A DNA stretch of 64,000 nt from Brucepastera parasyntrophica. Lineage in GTDB: Bacteria; Spirochaetota; Spirochaetia; Treponematales; Treponemataceae. The stretch lies in contig NZ_CP084606.1 in the NCBI RefSeq assembly GCF_022376835.1, forward strand, positions 1,358,501 through 1,422,500, in the 5' to 3' direction. The notes under the pieces were generated by a model. The model was given only the letters and a program-made list of their open reading frames with translations, was not told where the DNA came from and made no database searches. This document shows, piece after piece, positions 27,390 to 37,112 of the stretch (the stretch's first letter is position 1; every line of letters starts with the position of its first letter). The position numbers were made by a program, and so were the translations under genes.

Positions 27390-28738
27390 TTACTTTTTTC
27401 CGAAGACAGCCGTAATAACCTCTTTGATATTTCCTACTTTCAGTGAATCCGGGATTTCTTCCGGTGTATAAATTACGGTAAATCCGAGAGTCCTGGCCGC
27501 CTTTACGCGTGGCTTGAGCCGGTTGACCGGCCGGACTTCCCCGGCAAGACTCAGTTCCCCCACAAAGGCAGTCAGACCGGGAGAAGGGATATCCGTACGT
27601 GCGGAATAGAGCGCCACAGCCAGCGCAATGTCAATCGCGCTTTCCGTCAGACGAACACCGCCGGCCACATTAATATATATATCCTGATCGGAAAAACGCA
27701 GGCCGATACGTTTTTCAAGCACCGCGGCGACCCGGCTGACCCTCGCCGCATCGATCCTGTCCGAATAAACCCTTGTCATCGCGCTCTTCGCGCTTACCGT
27801 CAGGGCCTGAATTTCCACCAGAAAAACACGGCTCCCTTCAAAAACAGGCACTACCGCCACACCGGGAGGAAGTTCACCGGTACGCCGGATAATAAACAGA
27901 GTCGAAGGGTCCTGTACCGCAGTAAGTCCGTTTTCCGTCATTTGAAAAATGCCGAGCTCGTCTACCGAACCGAACCGGTTTTTCAGAGCCCGCAGGAACC
28001 GGATTTCATCATTATTTTTTCGAAGGAAATAACAGTATCAACTAAATGCTCGAGGGCCTTGGGGCCGGCAATTGTCCCTTCTTTGGTAATATGAGCAACA
28101 AGAAACAGGACTGAATCGCGTTCTTTTACCCAGCCGACCAGCTCCTGCGCGCAGAGTTTCAGCTGGTTAACGGTCCCCGGAACAACACCGGCATCCGGGG
28201 AGTAAACGGTCTGGATGGAATCTATAATAACAAACACGGGATGTATGGTGTCCAGAGCATGGACAATATCCTCAAGCCGGGTGGTACAGAGAATTTCTAT
28301 ATTATCTACACTTATTCCCAGCCTGTCGGCCCGGGACCGTATTTGAGCGGCTGATTCCTCTCCGCTCACGTACAGAACCCGCCCGCCTGTTGCGGCCGAT
28401 GATCCGGCCTGGAGTAAAAGTGTGGATTTTCCTATGCCGGGTTCGCCGCCGACAAGAACCGCGGAACGTTTCATCGCGGCCCCGCCGAGAACCCGGTCAA
28501 GTTCATCTATTCCGGTAGAAAGTCTGACCCCGTCCTGGGCTTCCACCGAAGAAAGAGGTACCGCCTGCTGGAATGCCATATGGTGTCCGCTATTTGGACC
28601 GCCCGTTCCCTGGACGGGGATTTCGTCAAAACTGTTCCATTCCCCGCATTCGGGACAGCGGCCCAGCCATCTTGGCTGCGTATATCCGCACTGGGAACAG
28701 CGGAATTCAGTTTGTCCGTTCTTTTTCTTTGCGCACAT
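27390..28738 (-). CDS. radA: DNA repair protein RadA (Sms), one frame break
   Basis: A recombination helicase that extends heteroduplex during RecA-mediated repair. In order: zinc finger CSQCGYTQPRWLGRCPECGEW, Walker A GGEPGIGKST, the RadA motif KNRFGSVDELGIFQM, and a Lon-protease-like C-terminal domain (VAGGVRLTESAIDIALAVAL, LSLAGEVRPV). The frame breaks at a run of six T on the plus strand (28015-28020), just before KNRFG; one base restores it, giving 449 residues. The ATG at 28738 follows an extended -10 (TGGTATAAA) by 6 bases with no Shine-Dalgarno. Confidence 0.94.
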
Positions 28739-28754
28739 ACTATATTTATACCAG

Positions 28755-28790
28755 AAAAACGGGTTTTGGGCTGGTTAAAAACCCGTTTTT
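28755..28790. repeat. Inverted repeat between radA and the outer-membrane protein gene
   Basis: AAAAACGGGTTTT (28755-28767) and AAAAACCCGTTTTT (28777-28790) form a stem with T-rich flanks in both directions, like a bidirectional terminator. It lies between two divergent genes, where a terminator is unexpected; an attenuator or operator is possible. Confidence 0.5.
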
Positions 28791-28810
28791 TATATATACA
28801 TATTGCATAT

Positions 28811-30199
28811 ATGCAAATTTTTTCAGGCATTCGTTTTTTATGCAGCTCGTTTCTGTTGTTTTTTCTGATACCGTGTCTGGCTTTTGCGGAACAGAAATAT
28901 ATTATTGCACAAGAAGTTTTTGAAATATCCGGAAGAACGCGGGAAAAAAGACTTCTTGATGAGCTTGGTACTGCCGAAGGCAGGATTTTCAGTTCCGAAT
29001 CGGAACTTGAAGCCTTTGCCGAATACAGAAAACAGGAGCTGGAAAACCTCAGATTATTCAAGGAAACATCCGTTGATATTGAATATCCTGAAGAGGGAGC
29101 AGTACCGCCGGATCAGGAAGGCGGCGAAAGCAAACCGGAAGCTGATGGTCCGATACAGGTAGTTCTGAGAACAAAGGTTGAAGACGGTATACCTATTCTC
29201 CCCATACCCTTCGCATTTTATAACAGCAATTCGGGCTTCGCGGCAGGGGTGTTTCTCAACATGCCGAACATTTTCGGGACAATGCAGGACCTCATGCTGG
29301 CGGGAGTTTATATGGCTCCGCCGGCTGCGGATGATTCCCTGCAATGGACGGATCCGGATCTGGTATTTGGATTAATGTGGCAGGGGATAAAGATTTTCAG
29401 ATTAAAACTGACAGTAGTGGCCGCTTTAGTGAAAATCAATCAGGAAACGACAGCCCGCGGAATCCCGCAGGTAAAACTGACGCATACCTCTCTTACCGGC
29501 GGGATTATGCTTACTTATCCTTTTACTGAATCTTTTTCAACATCGTCCTCATTTATGTACACGGCAGGACTCGCAAACAGTTTGGTAGATGTTTCAAACC
29601 CTGACTATCTGCAATACGGTCCCTACAAGACACAGATTCAGGTTGGCCAGATTTTTTCATTTGATAATGTAAACTGGACGGGGAATTTCCGAAAAGGTAT
29701 CAAAATCAGGGGCGATATAGGTTACAATTATGCGGATCCAGTTCACGCAGAAGCGTATCATGACTTTTCGTCGTCACTGGAATACTGCCAGTATTTTGCG
29801 GCGGGAGAATGGATCAACCCGAATTTCAGGGCAGGAGCTTTTATTAATTCGGGACCGCCTTCCCTGGAGGCGGGAAGATTCATACGCGGGATACGCGATA
29901 ATGAACTGAAAGGGAATTACGGCTTCTATGTGAATACCGGTATCCAGATAAGGATACTCCGCCTGAAAATTCTGGAAGTCCACCTCGCGCCGAGTGCCGA
30001 TTTTATTTTTGTTTCGGCTTACAGCGACCCGGACTATCTGGCTGATTACGGGTTCGCGATCGGCAGTGATATTATGGTTATTCTCAATCACATGAAATCA
30101 CTGCCTCTGCGTCTGGGCTTTGCCTATGACCTCAGGCCGGAGTCCAGGATAGGCAACAAGCGGTACGAAATTAATTTCAGTTTCAGCTTTGCATATTAA
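28811..30199 (+). CDS. Outer-membrane beta-barrel protein, surface-antigen (Omp85-like) type
   Basis: A signal peptide ending CLAFA is followed by a helical linker rich in Glu (residues 20-110), then a barrel of alternating strands (for example PIPFAFYNSNSGFAAGVFLN and LMLAGVYMAP), ending in the aromatic C-terminal strand INFSFSFAY expected for BAM-dependent insertion. The opening of the barrel resembles Omp85 surface-antigen domains, but POTRA repeats are absent and the 462-residue length is short. I start at the ATG at 28811 so that the signal peptide is at the N-terminus; no Shine-Dalgarno is visible. The stop shares bases with the stop of the next, convergent gene. Confidence 0.72.
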   Translation: MQIFSGIRFLCSSFLLFFLIPCLAFAEQKYIIAQEVFEISGRTREKRLLDELGTAEGRIFSSESELEAFAEYRKQELENLRLFKETSVDIEYPEEGAVPPDQEGGESKPEADGPIQVVLRTKVEDGIPILPIPFAFYNSNSGFAAGVFLNMPNIFGTMQDLMLAGVYMAPPAADDSLQWTDPDLVFGLMWQGIKIFRLKLTVVAALVKINQETTARGIPQVKLTHTSLTGGIMLTYPFTESFSTSSSFMYTAGLANSLVDVSNPDYLQYGPYKTQIQVGQIFSFDNVNWTGNFRKGIKIRGDIGYNYADPVHAEAYHDFSSSLEYCQYFAAGEWINPNFRAGAFINSGPPSLEAGRFIRGIRDNELKGNYGFYVNTGIQIRILRLKILEVHLAPSADFIFVSAYSDPDYLADYGFAIGSDIMVILNHMKSLPLRLGFAYDLRPESRIGNKRYEINFSFSFAY

Positions 30200-31269
30200 A
30201 AAAGACCGTCGAAATATTTCCGGTTTGCCCTGTACACACTTTCGGTGACCGCCAGACTGATAACGGCATACCCTTCTTTTTGCGGGATACAAACTTTAAT
30301 ACTCCTGCGGAGAGTATCGTTTTCCGAATCATAAAAAGTATTGTCGATGCGGAATCTTTTTGCGCTGCCGGTTACTGTCATTTCCGAAGGAATGCTCCAG
30401 GTATCCCTGCCGGAAAAAGAAAAAAGCCTGAGGAGCAGGATGGGCATATCTTCAGGGCCGGTTTCTGTTTCTTCATAATCAAGAATGTCAACAAGAATCA
30501 CCGCCTCATTGCCGAGAAAAAAAGCGTTGTCGGCAACCATTGTCCACTGATCATCCAGCTTCAGTTTGATTCCGTCAACAGTTTTTGTTTCCGCCTTGCG
30601 TTTTTTCGGGACCATATATGAAGAGCCGTTCCGGTCAGGGGTTATGTCCTCAGGAACCGGGACAAATTCAAAGAAAACGGAATCGCCGCCGAAATCAATC
30701 TGTCCTGTTCGCACAAGCTGGAGGAGCACGCCTCCATCCGCACCTGTCATAGTGTGCAGGTTAAAAAAAGGCGTTTCAGGGGTATAGGTCAGCACAACAT
30801 CGCCGCCGAATTCCCGGGCCGAGATTTTCTGCTGCACTGCGGGCGGAAACAGGGCCGGCCGGTTTTTTATTTTCGCAATGCCGGCTCCCGCGCCCTGCTC
30901 GGCCGATGAGCGCCATCTGTACATATCAGGCAAAAGCTGCATAAGATAGTTCACTGCGAGGACATCATCCTGTGTAATCTCGGAAATAATATTCTGCCCG
31001 GTCAGAATCATCTGACCGTCAAGGGTCTCAGTTCTGAATAAAATGGCGACGCGTGATCCCGTCGACGGAGTAACGCAAAAAGCCCCGTATGTGGAATTAT
31101 CATAAAACAGAAACCCTACCCAGGTCGGATCGGCCCAGGTATAATCCCGGTATACTACATATTCACCGGAATTTTTCAAAGGATATCCGGAAAAAAAAGT
31201 ATTCTCCGCAAAAAGAAAACAGCCTAGACAGAATATTCCCAGAACCGCACTGCATATTGTTTTTTTCAT
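30196..31269 (-). CDS. Hypothetical exported protein, 357 residues
   Basis: A signal peptide (MKKTICSAVLGIFCLGCFLFA) precedes a soluble, strand-rich protein (GYPLKNSGEYVVYRDYTWAD near the start). The GC in the signal region could be read as a lipobox (FCLGC), but the FLFA end fits signal peptidase I better. I do not recognise the family. Its stop codon overlaps that of the outer-membrane barrel gene, convergently, in a shared TTAA. It is downstream of proS on the same strand after a 142-base gap containing a strong palindrome. Confidence 0.65.
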   Translation of the reverse strand: MKKTICSAVLGIFCLGCFLFAENTFFSGYPLKNSGEYVVYRDYTWADPTWVGFLFYDNSTYGAFCVTPSTGSRVAILFRTETLDGQMILTGQNIISEITQDDVLAVNYLMQLLPDMYRWRSSAEQGAGAGIAKIKNRPALFPPAVQQKISAREFGGDVVLTYTPETPFFNLHTMTGADGGVLLQLVRTGQIDFGGDSVFFEFVPVPEDITPDRNGSSYMVPKKRKAETKTVDGIKLKLDDQWTMVADNAFFLGNEAVILVDILDYEETETGPEDMPILLLRLFSFSGRDTWSIPSEMTVTGSAKRFRIDNTFYDSENDTLRRSIKVCIPQKEGYAVISLAVTESVYRANRKYFDGLF

Positions 31270-31295
31270 TACTGTAACCTCAAAAGTATATCAGA

Positions 31296-31326
31296 GTTGT
31301 TCGGAAACCTCAGTTTTCCGAACAAC
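31296..31326. repeat. Palindrome between proS and the exported protein gene
   Basis: GTTGTTCGGAAA (31296-31307) and TTTTCCGAACAAC (31314-31326) form a 12-base stem with a short loop. It may act as a factor-independent terminator of proS on the minus strand or be another interspersed palindrome. Confidence 0.55.
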
Positions 31327-31411
31327 ATCCATTGAAAAATGCGTATTTCGCAGCCTCTAGGCGAAAAATTGCAAAAACGTGTTTGCCAGCCAACAGGGTT
31401 GTCGAACACGT

Positions 31412-33226
31412 CTATTCCTGCGCACCGGCGGAAATCTCCGCAAAAACCAGCTTGGAAATTTTCATTCCCGCTTCCTCTATTGGACACAGGGATGATTCCG
31501 TTTCTTTCCGGAATTTTATTTCAACGTTGGGAAGATTCTTTTCTCCTACCACAACCCTGAGCGGAATGCCGATAAGGTCCATATCCTTAAACTTGACGCC
31601 CGGACGTTCCGCGCGGTCATCGAGCAGGACCTCCACACCGAGCATTGTTAGTTCATAATAGAGACTGTCCGCGGCTTCCTTCATAAGACCATCATATTTA
31701 ATCGGAACGATTACCACATGGAAGGGAGCAACCGACATGGGCCAGATAATTCCATCTTCATCATTATGTTCTTCAACAATCGAAGCGAGGGTTCTGTCAA
31801 CGCCAATACCATAAGAACCCATAACCGGATTTTTCTGTTTTCCGTCTTCATCCAGATACAGCATATTCATGGTCTTTGTATATTTGTATCCCAGTTTGAA
31901 AATATGGCCCAGTTCATTTCCCTTCTTGCTGTAAAAAACCGAATTGCAGACCGGGCACTTGTCCCCCGCTTTAACGGTCCTCACATCAGCTGTCATCCAG
32001 GAAGAAAAATCCCGGCCCGGTTCAACATGTTCAAAATGTAAATCAACCGTGAGGGCTCCGGTGACCGTATCATGCATCAGCATAACCGAATTGTCGGTTA
32101 TTATCGGCGCGGAGGTAAAGCCGACAGGACCGGCAAAACCAACCGGAGCACCGGTCACGCGTTCAACTGCGACATCGGAAGCAAGCTCAACCTCGCTTGA
32201 CTTCAGCGCTGCGGCAAGCTTCGCCTCATTGACATCAAGGTCTCCCCGGATGCAGACGGCAAAAAAGGCTGAAGGATAGAAGGCGGGAGAATTTGCCGGA
32301 ACAATCCGTTCGAGATGTTCACATCCCGGGGCGTTTTCCAGATCAAGCTCGCAGTTAACAGCCCGGTAAATAAGTGTTTTTATAAAGGCCTGCGGGACTG
32401 TTTTCAGAAAAGAAGTCAGGTCGTCAATTGTCTTTACCCCGGGAGTTTTAACGGGGGCATAGGGGACGTCCGCAGGTGTACTGCCGGGGCCGGAAGAAAT
32501 CGGGTCCGGCGCGCAGGAGGCCTTTTCATCATTTGCCGCGTACCCGCAGGAAGGACAGAGAATGAGATTATTATCCCCTACTTCGGATTCCACCATAAAT
32601 TCTTCGGACCCGCTTCCGCCCATCGCGCCTGAGTCGGCGCTGACAGGTATAACCGTCAGACCGCAGCGTTTGAATATCTGACGGTAAGCCTTTCCGAACA
32701 GCTTGTAGGTTTCATCAAGGCTTTCATCCGAAGCATGGTATGAATATGCGTCCTTCATGGTAAATTCCCGGGACCGCATCAGTCCGTATCGGGGACGGAT
32801 TTCATCCCGGTATTTTGTATTGATCTGATAGGTAAGGAGCGGGAGCTGCCGGTATGAAGAAACTTCCGAACGAAGAAGAGCGGTAAAGGCCTCTTCCGCC
32901 GTTGGACTGACAACAAGCTCCTGGTCTATACGGTTTTTTACCCTGAGCATTCCCTCGCCCATTGTTTCCCAGCGGCCGGATTCACGCCAGATTTCGCCCG
33001 GGACGACTACAGGAGGCTTGAATTCCAGACAGCCGATGGTGTCCATTTCTTCCCTTACAATATTTTCAACTTTCCGGAAAGATTTCAATCCCAGCGGAAG
33101 ATAGGCAAAAAGACCGTTTGAAAGTTTCCGTATCATACCGGCCCGCAGCAGCAGCCGGTGACTTGCAATAACCGCCTCGGCGGGTATTTCCCGTAAAGTG
33201 GGCAGCAGCATTTGAGACATTCGCAT
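31412..33226 (-). CDS. proS: Prolyl-tRNA synthetase, bacterial type with editing insert
   Basis: Charges tRNA-Pro. It is a class II synthetase: motif 1 region GLFAYLPLGLKSFRKVENIVREEM, cut here for length to the key FAYLPLG; motif 2 YRDEIRPRYGLMRSREFTMK, and motif 3 GIGVDRTLAS. Between motifs 2 and 3 an INS (YbaK-like) editing domain removes Ala-tRNA-Pro (about residues 225-400, with GDLDVNEAKLAA). The 604 residues include a C-terminal anticodon-binding domain. The ATG at 33226 has GAGG upstream; an ATG two codons later is also possible. The frame is intact. Confidence 0.96.
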   Translation of the reverse strand: MRMSQMLLPTLREIPAEAVIASHRLLLRAGMIRKLSNGLFAYLPLGLKSFRKVENIVREEMDTIGCLEFKPPVVVPGEIWRESGRWETMGEGMLRVKNRIDQELVVSPTAEEAFTALLRSEVSSYRQLPLLTYQINTKYRDEIRPRYGLMRSREFTMKDAYSYHASDESLDETYKLFGKAYRQIFKRCGLTVIPVSADSGAMGGSGSEEFMVESEVGDNNLILCPSCGYAANDEKASCAPDPISSGPGSTPADVPYAPVKTPGVKTIDDLTSFLKTVPQAFIKTLIYRAVNCELDLENAPGCEHLERIVPANSPAFYPSAFFAVCIRGDLDVNEAKLAAALKSSEVELASDVAVERVTGAPVGFAGPVGFTSAPIITDNSVMLMHDTVTGALTVDLHFEHVEPGRDFSSWMTADVRTVKAGDKCPVCNSVFYSKKGNELGHIFKLGYKYTKTMNMLYLDEDGKQKNPVMGSYGIGVDRTLASIVEEHNDEDGIIWPMSVAPFHVVIVPIKYDGLMKEAADSLYYELTMLGVEVLLDDRAERPGVKFKDMDLIGIPLRVVVGEKNLPNVEIKFRKETESSLCPIEEAGMKISKLVFAEISAGAQE

Positions 33227-33328
33227 AATAATAATACCTCTTTGAAAATATTCTATATAAAAGAGGCAAAATCTTCAATAAGCCCGGACAGCGGATATAC
33301 CATCTGCAAAAAAAAGCCTGTCATCACT

Positions 33329-34498
33329 TTATCCGGCATAAAATCCCATATAGCTGATTATATACTCGAGCATTTTTGTAAAGAAGGCTGTATTAACACC
33401 CGAATCATCGGGATTATCCAGCTCATGGCCGGAATTCGGATATATAAAAAGATCCGAAACAGCTCCGGCCGCGTCGAGAGCTGCTTTCAGTCGGTTGGCA
33501 TTGGATACAGGGACCAGATCATCATTTGTTCCGTGGGCGAGAAGCGTGGGAGGAACGGAAGAAGCCGCATAGTTGACCGGGGATACCGACAAGAGAGAGG
33601 CTGTTTTTCCAGTATAATTACTGACTGTTATTTCTTCCCCGGTCAGATTTGAAGCGCAGGAAAGCATATAATCCCTCCATGAACCTGTAAATACCTCGGG
33701 GTCCGTAAAATCCGCCGGAGTTGACTGGCCGACGCAAAAGGCAATGGGGATGGGTGAAACAGAATGGTTCTTGTACGTATAGAGCAGGGAAAGATGCGCA
33801 CCGGCGGAAGCTCCCATTAAAACGATCTTATCGATTTGCGCACCCTGGTCCAGGGCCTTTGTTTTTATGAGGGAAAGGGCCTCGTCAATGTCTTCAAGCA
33901 TATCGGCACAGTCAGCGCCTTCCCCAAACATCCGGTAATTCATTGCGGCTGTTATGACATGGTAATTATCCGCGTTGTCCATGATCGCTTCTTCATACAC
34001 ATCCTTATCGCCGGACTGCCAGCCGCCGCCGTGGATGAATAAAATGGCGTTCAGCGGAGTCACATCCTCAAGATTTTCAGGAAAAACAATATCAAGAACC
34101 TGGGCGGAAGAAGAACCGTATGACAGGTCCCGGTATGTCCGCGAAGGGGTGCCTACGCAGGCCTCGCTGAGACTGCTTGCGACCTGCGAATTGACCGCCC
34201 GTACCCAGACATAATAGGCGACGCCGTTTTCAAGACCTGTTATGGTTATGTCCGGAGTTTGTATGGTATCGTTATATTTCAGCGCCGAGGAGGAATCATT
34301 GGATGTATTATAATAAACAGCATATGAATCCGCGCCGGTTACCGCGGCCCAGCTTATAAAAAGCCTTTCATATCCTGCCTCCGCGTCCGGGACTCCCGGA
34401 CGGGACAATGACGGAGCTTCATCAGAAACTTTGCATCCGGTTACAATTATTCCGCACAGAAAAAGCAGCGCGGTCCACAGAAAATGGATCTTTTTCAT
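33329..34498 (-). CDS. Fibronectin-III/alpha-beta hydrolase lipoprotein (esterase)
   Basis: A signal peptide with lipobox IVTGC anchors it in the envelope. Residues 30-120 are a fibronectin type III domain (SWAAVTGADSYAVYYN, ITGLENGVAYYVWVRAV). Residues 125-389 are an esterase/lipase fold: oxyanion loop FIHGGGWQSGD, nucleophile GASAGAH, Asp in HGTNDDLVP and His in SGHELD, so the triad is complete. It probably removes acyl groups from a polymer or lipid outside the cytoplasm; the substrate is unknown. The ATG at 34498 is the natural start of the signal peptide. Confidence 0.88.
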   Translation of the reverse strand: MKKIHFLWTALLFLCGIIVTGCKVSDEAPSLSRPGVPDAEAGYERLFISWAAVTGADSYAVYYNTSNDSSSALKYNDTIQTPDITITGLENGVAYYVWVRAVNSQVASSLSEACVGTPSRTYRDLSYGSSSAQVLDIVFPENLEDVTPLNAILFIHGGGWQSGDKDVYEEAIMDNADNYHVITAAMNYRMFGEGADCADMLEDIDEALSLIKTKALDQGAQIDKIVLMGASAGAHLSLLYTYKNHSVSPIPIAFCVGQSTPADFTDPEVFTGSWRDYMLSCASNLTGEEITVSNYTGKTASLLSVSPVNYAASSVPPTLLAHGTNDDLVPVSNANRLKAALDAAGAVSDLFIYPNSGHELDNPDDSGVNTAFFTKMLEYIISYMGFYAG

Positions 34499-34584
34499 AA
34501 TAGATACCCGCCTTTATACATTTTAGTTAGTTATCAGTATAACACAAGATTTTGCATTATTCAAAATTCGAATATTTTATTTCA

Positions 34585-34613
34585 TTGATGAAAACGGATA
34601 CACGGGATATAAT
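34585..34613 (+). promoter_or_regulatory. Promoter of the beta-propeller lipoprotein gene
   Basis: TTGATG (34585-34590), a 17-base spacer and TATAAT (34608-34613), 14 bases before an ATG at 34628. No Shine-Dalgarno lies between. Confidence 0.6.
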
Positions 34614-34627
34614 TCCGTAACACTTTT

Positions 34628-36042
34628 ATGACGTACAGAAAAAAGTACAGGTGATATATCTTCCTCCGGCATGGCTTCTGCTCTGTGCCGGGATTTTTAT
34701 TCTTCTTCCGCTCACAAACTGCACCGGAGAAAAAAACATCCCGGGCTTACGCGATACGGATAAAATCCCGGAATATGATAACGCGGAAAGCCCCGGGTCA
34801 AATACGGAATCTTTAAAAATCACATTTCCTGACAGCCAGGATTTCCCCTATACTGTTATGGTCAAGGCCGCGCCTCCCGATATAAAAATTGACTGCGCGG
34901 GCAAGGAACTGGTCCCCTCAGAGCGGAGCGGCGGAATATTTTCGCTCAGACTTGAATCAGGCTCGAACTCCCTCCGCTTCTACAGTCCCGGCTATTTGAC
35001 GGAGTACCTCAGGCCGGAAGAAATTTCCGGAAGGCTCCGCAAAGACATCCTCCAGATAAAACTTGAACCAGCACTTGGAAAATACCAGCTTGTCACGGAA
35101 ATCGGGACCGGGGAACAGCCAAAGAGCGCTTTTTTTTCTCCGGACGGAAAGAGGATTTTCGTTCCTCTTTTAAATGAAAGCGGAATTGATGTTTTCAGTT
35201 TTTCTCCCGGAAATAATCAGGATATGCTGGTTTTTGAACAGCGGCTGACCGTTCCGGGCAGCGGCGCAAAAGGATTTGTGGAAGCCCTGGCTGACGCCGA
35301 ACGCGGCGAACTGTGGGTATCAAATATGGAAGACCATAAGGTCCACATCTATGATCTCGGCACACTTGCTTACAAGACAGGGATCAAAACCGGAGGCGCG
35401 ATGCCCAAGGTAATTGTACAGAACCCCGGGGGAACCCTTACCGCGGTATCAAACTGGCAGAGCAGAGACATAAGTCTTTTCGATTCCGATTCAAAAAAAG
35501 TCGTCGCCAGAATTCCGGCAGGGGGAACTCCGCGCGGAATGGTTTTTTCCCCTGATGGGAAACTGCTGTACACAGCCATATTTGACGAAGCCACGGTCGC
35601 GGTCATTGATATCGCTCTGCAAAAGGTTATACGGAATTTCAAACTGCACAGCGGGCCTGGCGCATGCCGGCATATTCTGTATGGCAGCGGGAAACTGTAT
35701 GTTACCGATATGGCAGCAGGCCGGGTTATTACAGCGGACGCGGAAAACGGAAAAGTTTTGCGGGCGGTGTATGTTGGCCCAAACCTGAATACCATGGTGT
35801 TTTCGCCTGATAAAAAATATCTGTATGTTTCATCGAGAGGAAAAAACAATCCGGAGGATTACACAAAACCGGGACCCGATTTCGGAAGTGTTTCGGTTTT
35901 ATCAGCAGAGGATCTCAGTCCGGCCGGCCGGATTTGGGGCCGGAACCAACCGACAGGACTGGCGGTATCCCCTGACGGAAAATTTTTTGTATTCACTGAT
36001 TTTCTTGACGCAAATATGGAACTGTATGAGACCGCATTCTGA
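34628..36042 (+). CDS. YVTN/cytochrome-d1-like beta-propeller lipoprotein
   Basis: A signal peptide ends in a lipobox (PLTNC). The mature protein starts with a small beta domain and continues as a propeller with repeats such as SAFFSPDGKRIFVPL, GMVFSPDGKLLYTAIFD, TMVFSPDKKYLYVSSRG and GLAVSPDGKFFVFTDF. Such propellers bind ligands or proteins in the periplasm. A GTG at 34651 would start the frame within the signal peptide. An ATG at 34628 in the neighbouring frame joins it if one A is added to the run of six (34639-34644), which gives a better signal peptide (MTYRKKVQVIYL) and fits the promoter. I prefer this start, with caution. Confidence 0.8.
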
Positions 36043-36062
36043 TTTACCGGCATATGAAAAAC

Positions 36063-36111
36063 CGACCGACGGTCAGTCAACAAACAGCGAAAACTGACTG
36101 ACGGTCAGTCA
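36063..36111. promoter_or_regulatory. Two TetR-type operator-like palindromes
   Basis: TGACTGACGGTCAGTCA (36095-36111) is a perfect palindrome about one central base. A second copy with two changes in its left arm, CGACCGACGGTCAGTCA, is at 36063-36079, 32 bases away (three helical turns). These look like TetR-family operators. The rest of the 338-base gap 36043-36380 holds a C6/G6 hairpin (about 36254-36271) and the promoter described separately; I see no gene in it. Confidence 0.5.
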
Positions 36112-36311
36112 ACAACAAGGCTGGCCAGAACTGTTTGTACGAATTTCACCGGATAAAGGACCTCGCAGGATTTTCCCCGTCTGCAAAAGCAGTGAAAAAG
36201 TTCCAGCCGGACAGAAGGGCAAAGAGTTCGCTGTCAGGCAGGAAAAAGCGGGATCGCCCCCCAAAAACAGGGGGGAAAGCAGCGGAAAAACGCATTTTCC
36301 GGCTGTTTTAT

Positions 36312-36340
36312 TTGAAAAAACCCGGTCCCGGGTATATAGT
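36312..36340 (+). promoter_or_regulatory. Promoter of the small lipoprotein gene
   Basis: TTGAAA (36312-36317), a 17-base spacer and TATAGT (36335-36340). The spacer includes the palindrome CCCGGTCCCGGG. Predicted leader is about 34 bases with AAGGA before the ATG. Confidence 0.6.
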
Positions 36341-36380
36341 ATAGAGAGAGGCTTTAATTTAGTTTGATAAGGAATTACCT

Positions 36381-37090
36381 ATGAAAAAAATTCTCTGCGT
36401 GTTTTTGCTGCTGTCAACCGTTTTTTTCAGCTGCGTATCTTCAGGAAAGAAAGATACATCAGGTACTGATATTGCGCTTACCGGGATCCTGATTGAAAAG
36501 AAAGTTATTAACGACCGGAAAGCCTATGTAGCGGGCAGTTTCGCGGTAGTAAAGGAAGGGGACCTCAGCAGATATGTTAATCTCCCGAAAAAAGACCAGA
36601 CAGGGGAATATACCGCTGAAATCGGTGAAATTTTCGGCTTCAGAAAAGATAATGAAAAACTTTGCGAAGTCACCACGGCCGGGTTTTTTGAGGTTATCAA
36701 AACGGCAGAAAAAAGAAAAACACTTTCACATACACAATTACCAGCTCGGAAAAAATAATCAGTGTTTCCTACAGTGACGGTTCATTTTTTTCGGTTAAAA
36801 CAAACCCCGGCGCGGGCAGCTATGCGAAACTCTTTGCAGATGTATTTGTCTTTGAAAAATCGGACACCCCGTCTTCAATAGCAAAGGGGAAAAAAGCCGC
36901 GGGCGATGAGACATTTTCCATAACTGCAAACGGCAGCCTGGCAGGATACCTGGTTATAACTTCAAAAAATCCGCAGATTTATTTTTCGGAAAAAATTATC
37001 AGTGAATACCAGACAGAATTTTTCTGCGCCGCCCTTTCAGTGTATACATCATACGTGGAAAACTATAATCCCGAGCACCCGGGGAAATAA
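36381..37090 (+). CDS. Hypothetical lipoprotein, one frame break
   Basis: The signal peptide MKKILCVFLLLSTVFFSC ends in a lipobox (VFFSC). The mature part is strand-rich with no recognised domain. The frame breaks at a run of six A (36709-36714); adding one A continues the protein through FTYTITSSEKIISVSYSDG to a TAA at 37088-37090, giving 236 residues. The ATG at 36381 has AAGGA 7 bases upstream. Two TetR-type operator-like sites lie about 270 bases upstream, so a repressor may control it. Confidence 0.75.
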
Positions 37091-37112
37091 TCCCCGGAAG
37101 AACGGATTTTTT

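Noticed and set aside
36135..36344. A 69-codon open frame between the two lipoprotein genes
   Set aside because: It has no Shine-Dalgarno, an unusual Arg/Lys/Pro-rich composition, and overlaps the C6/G6 hairpin and the downstream promoter.
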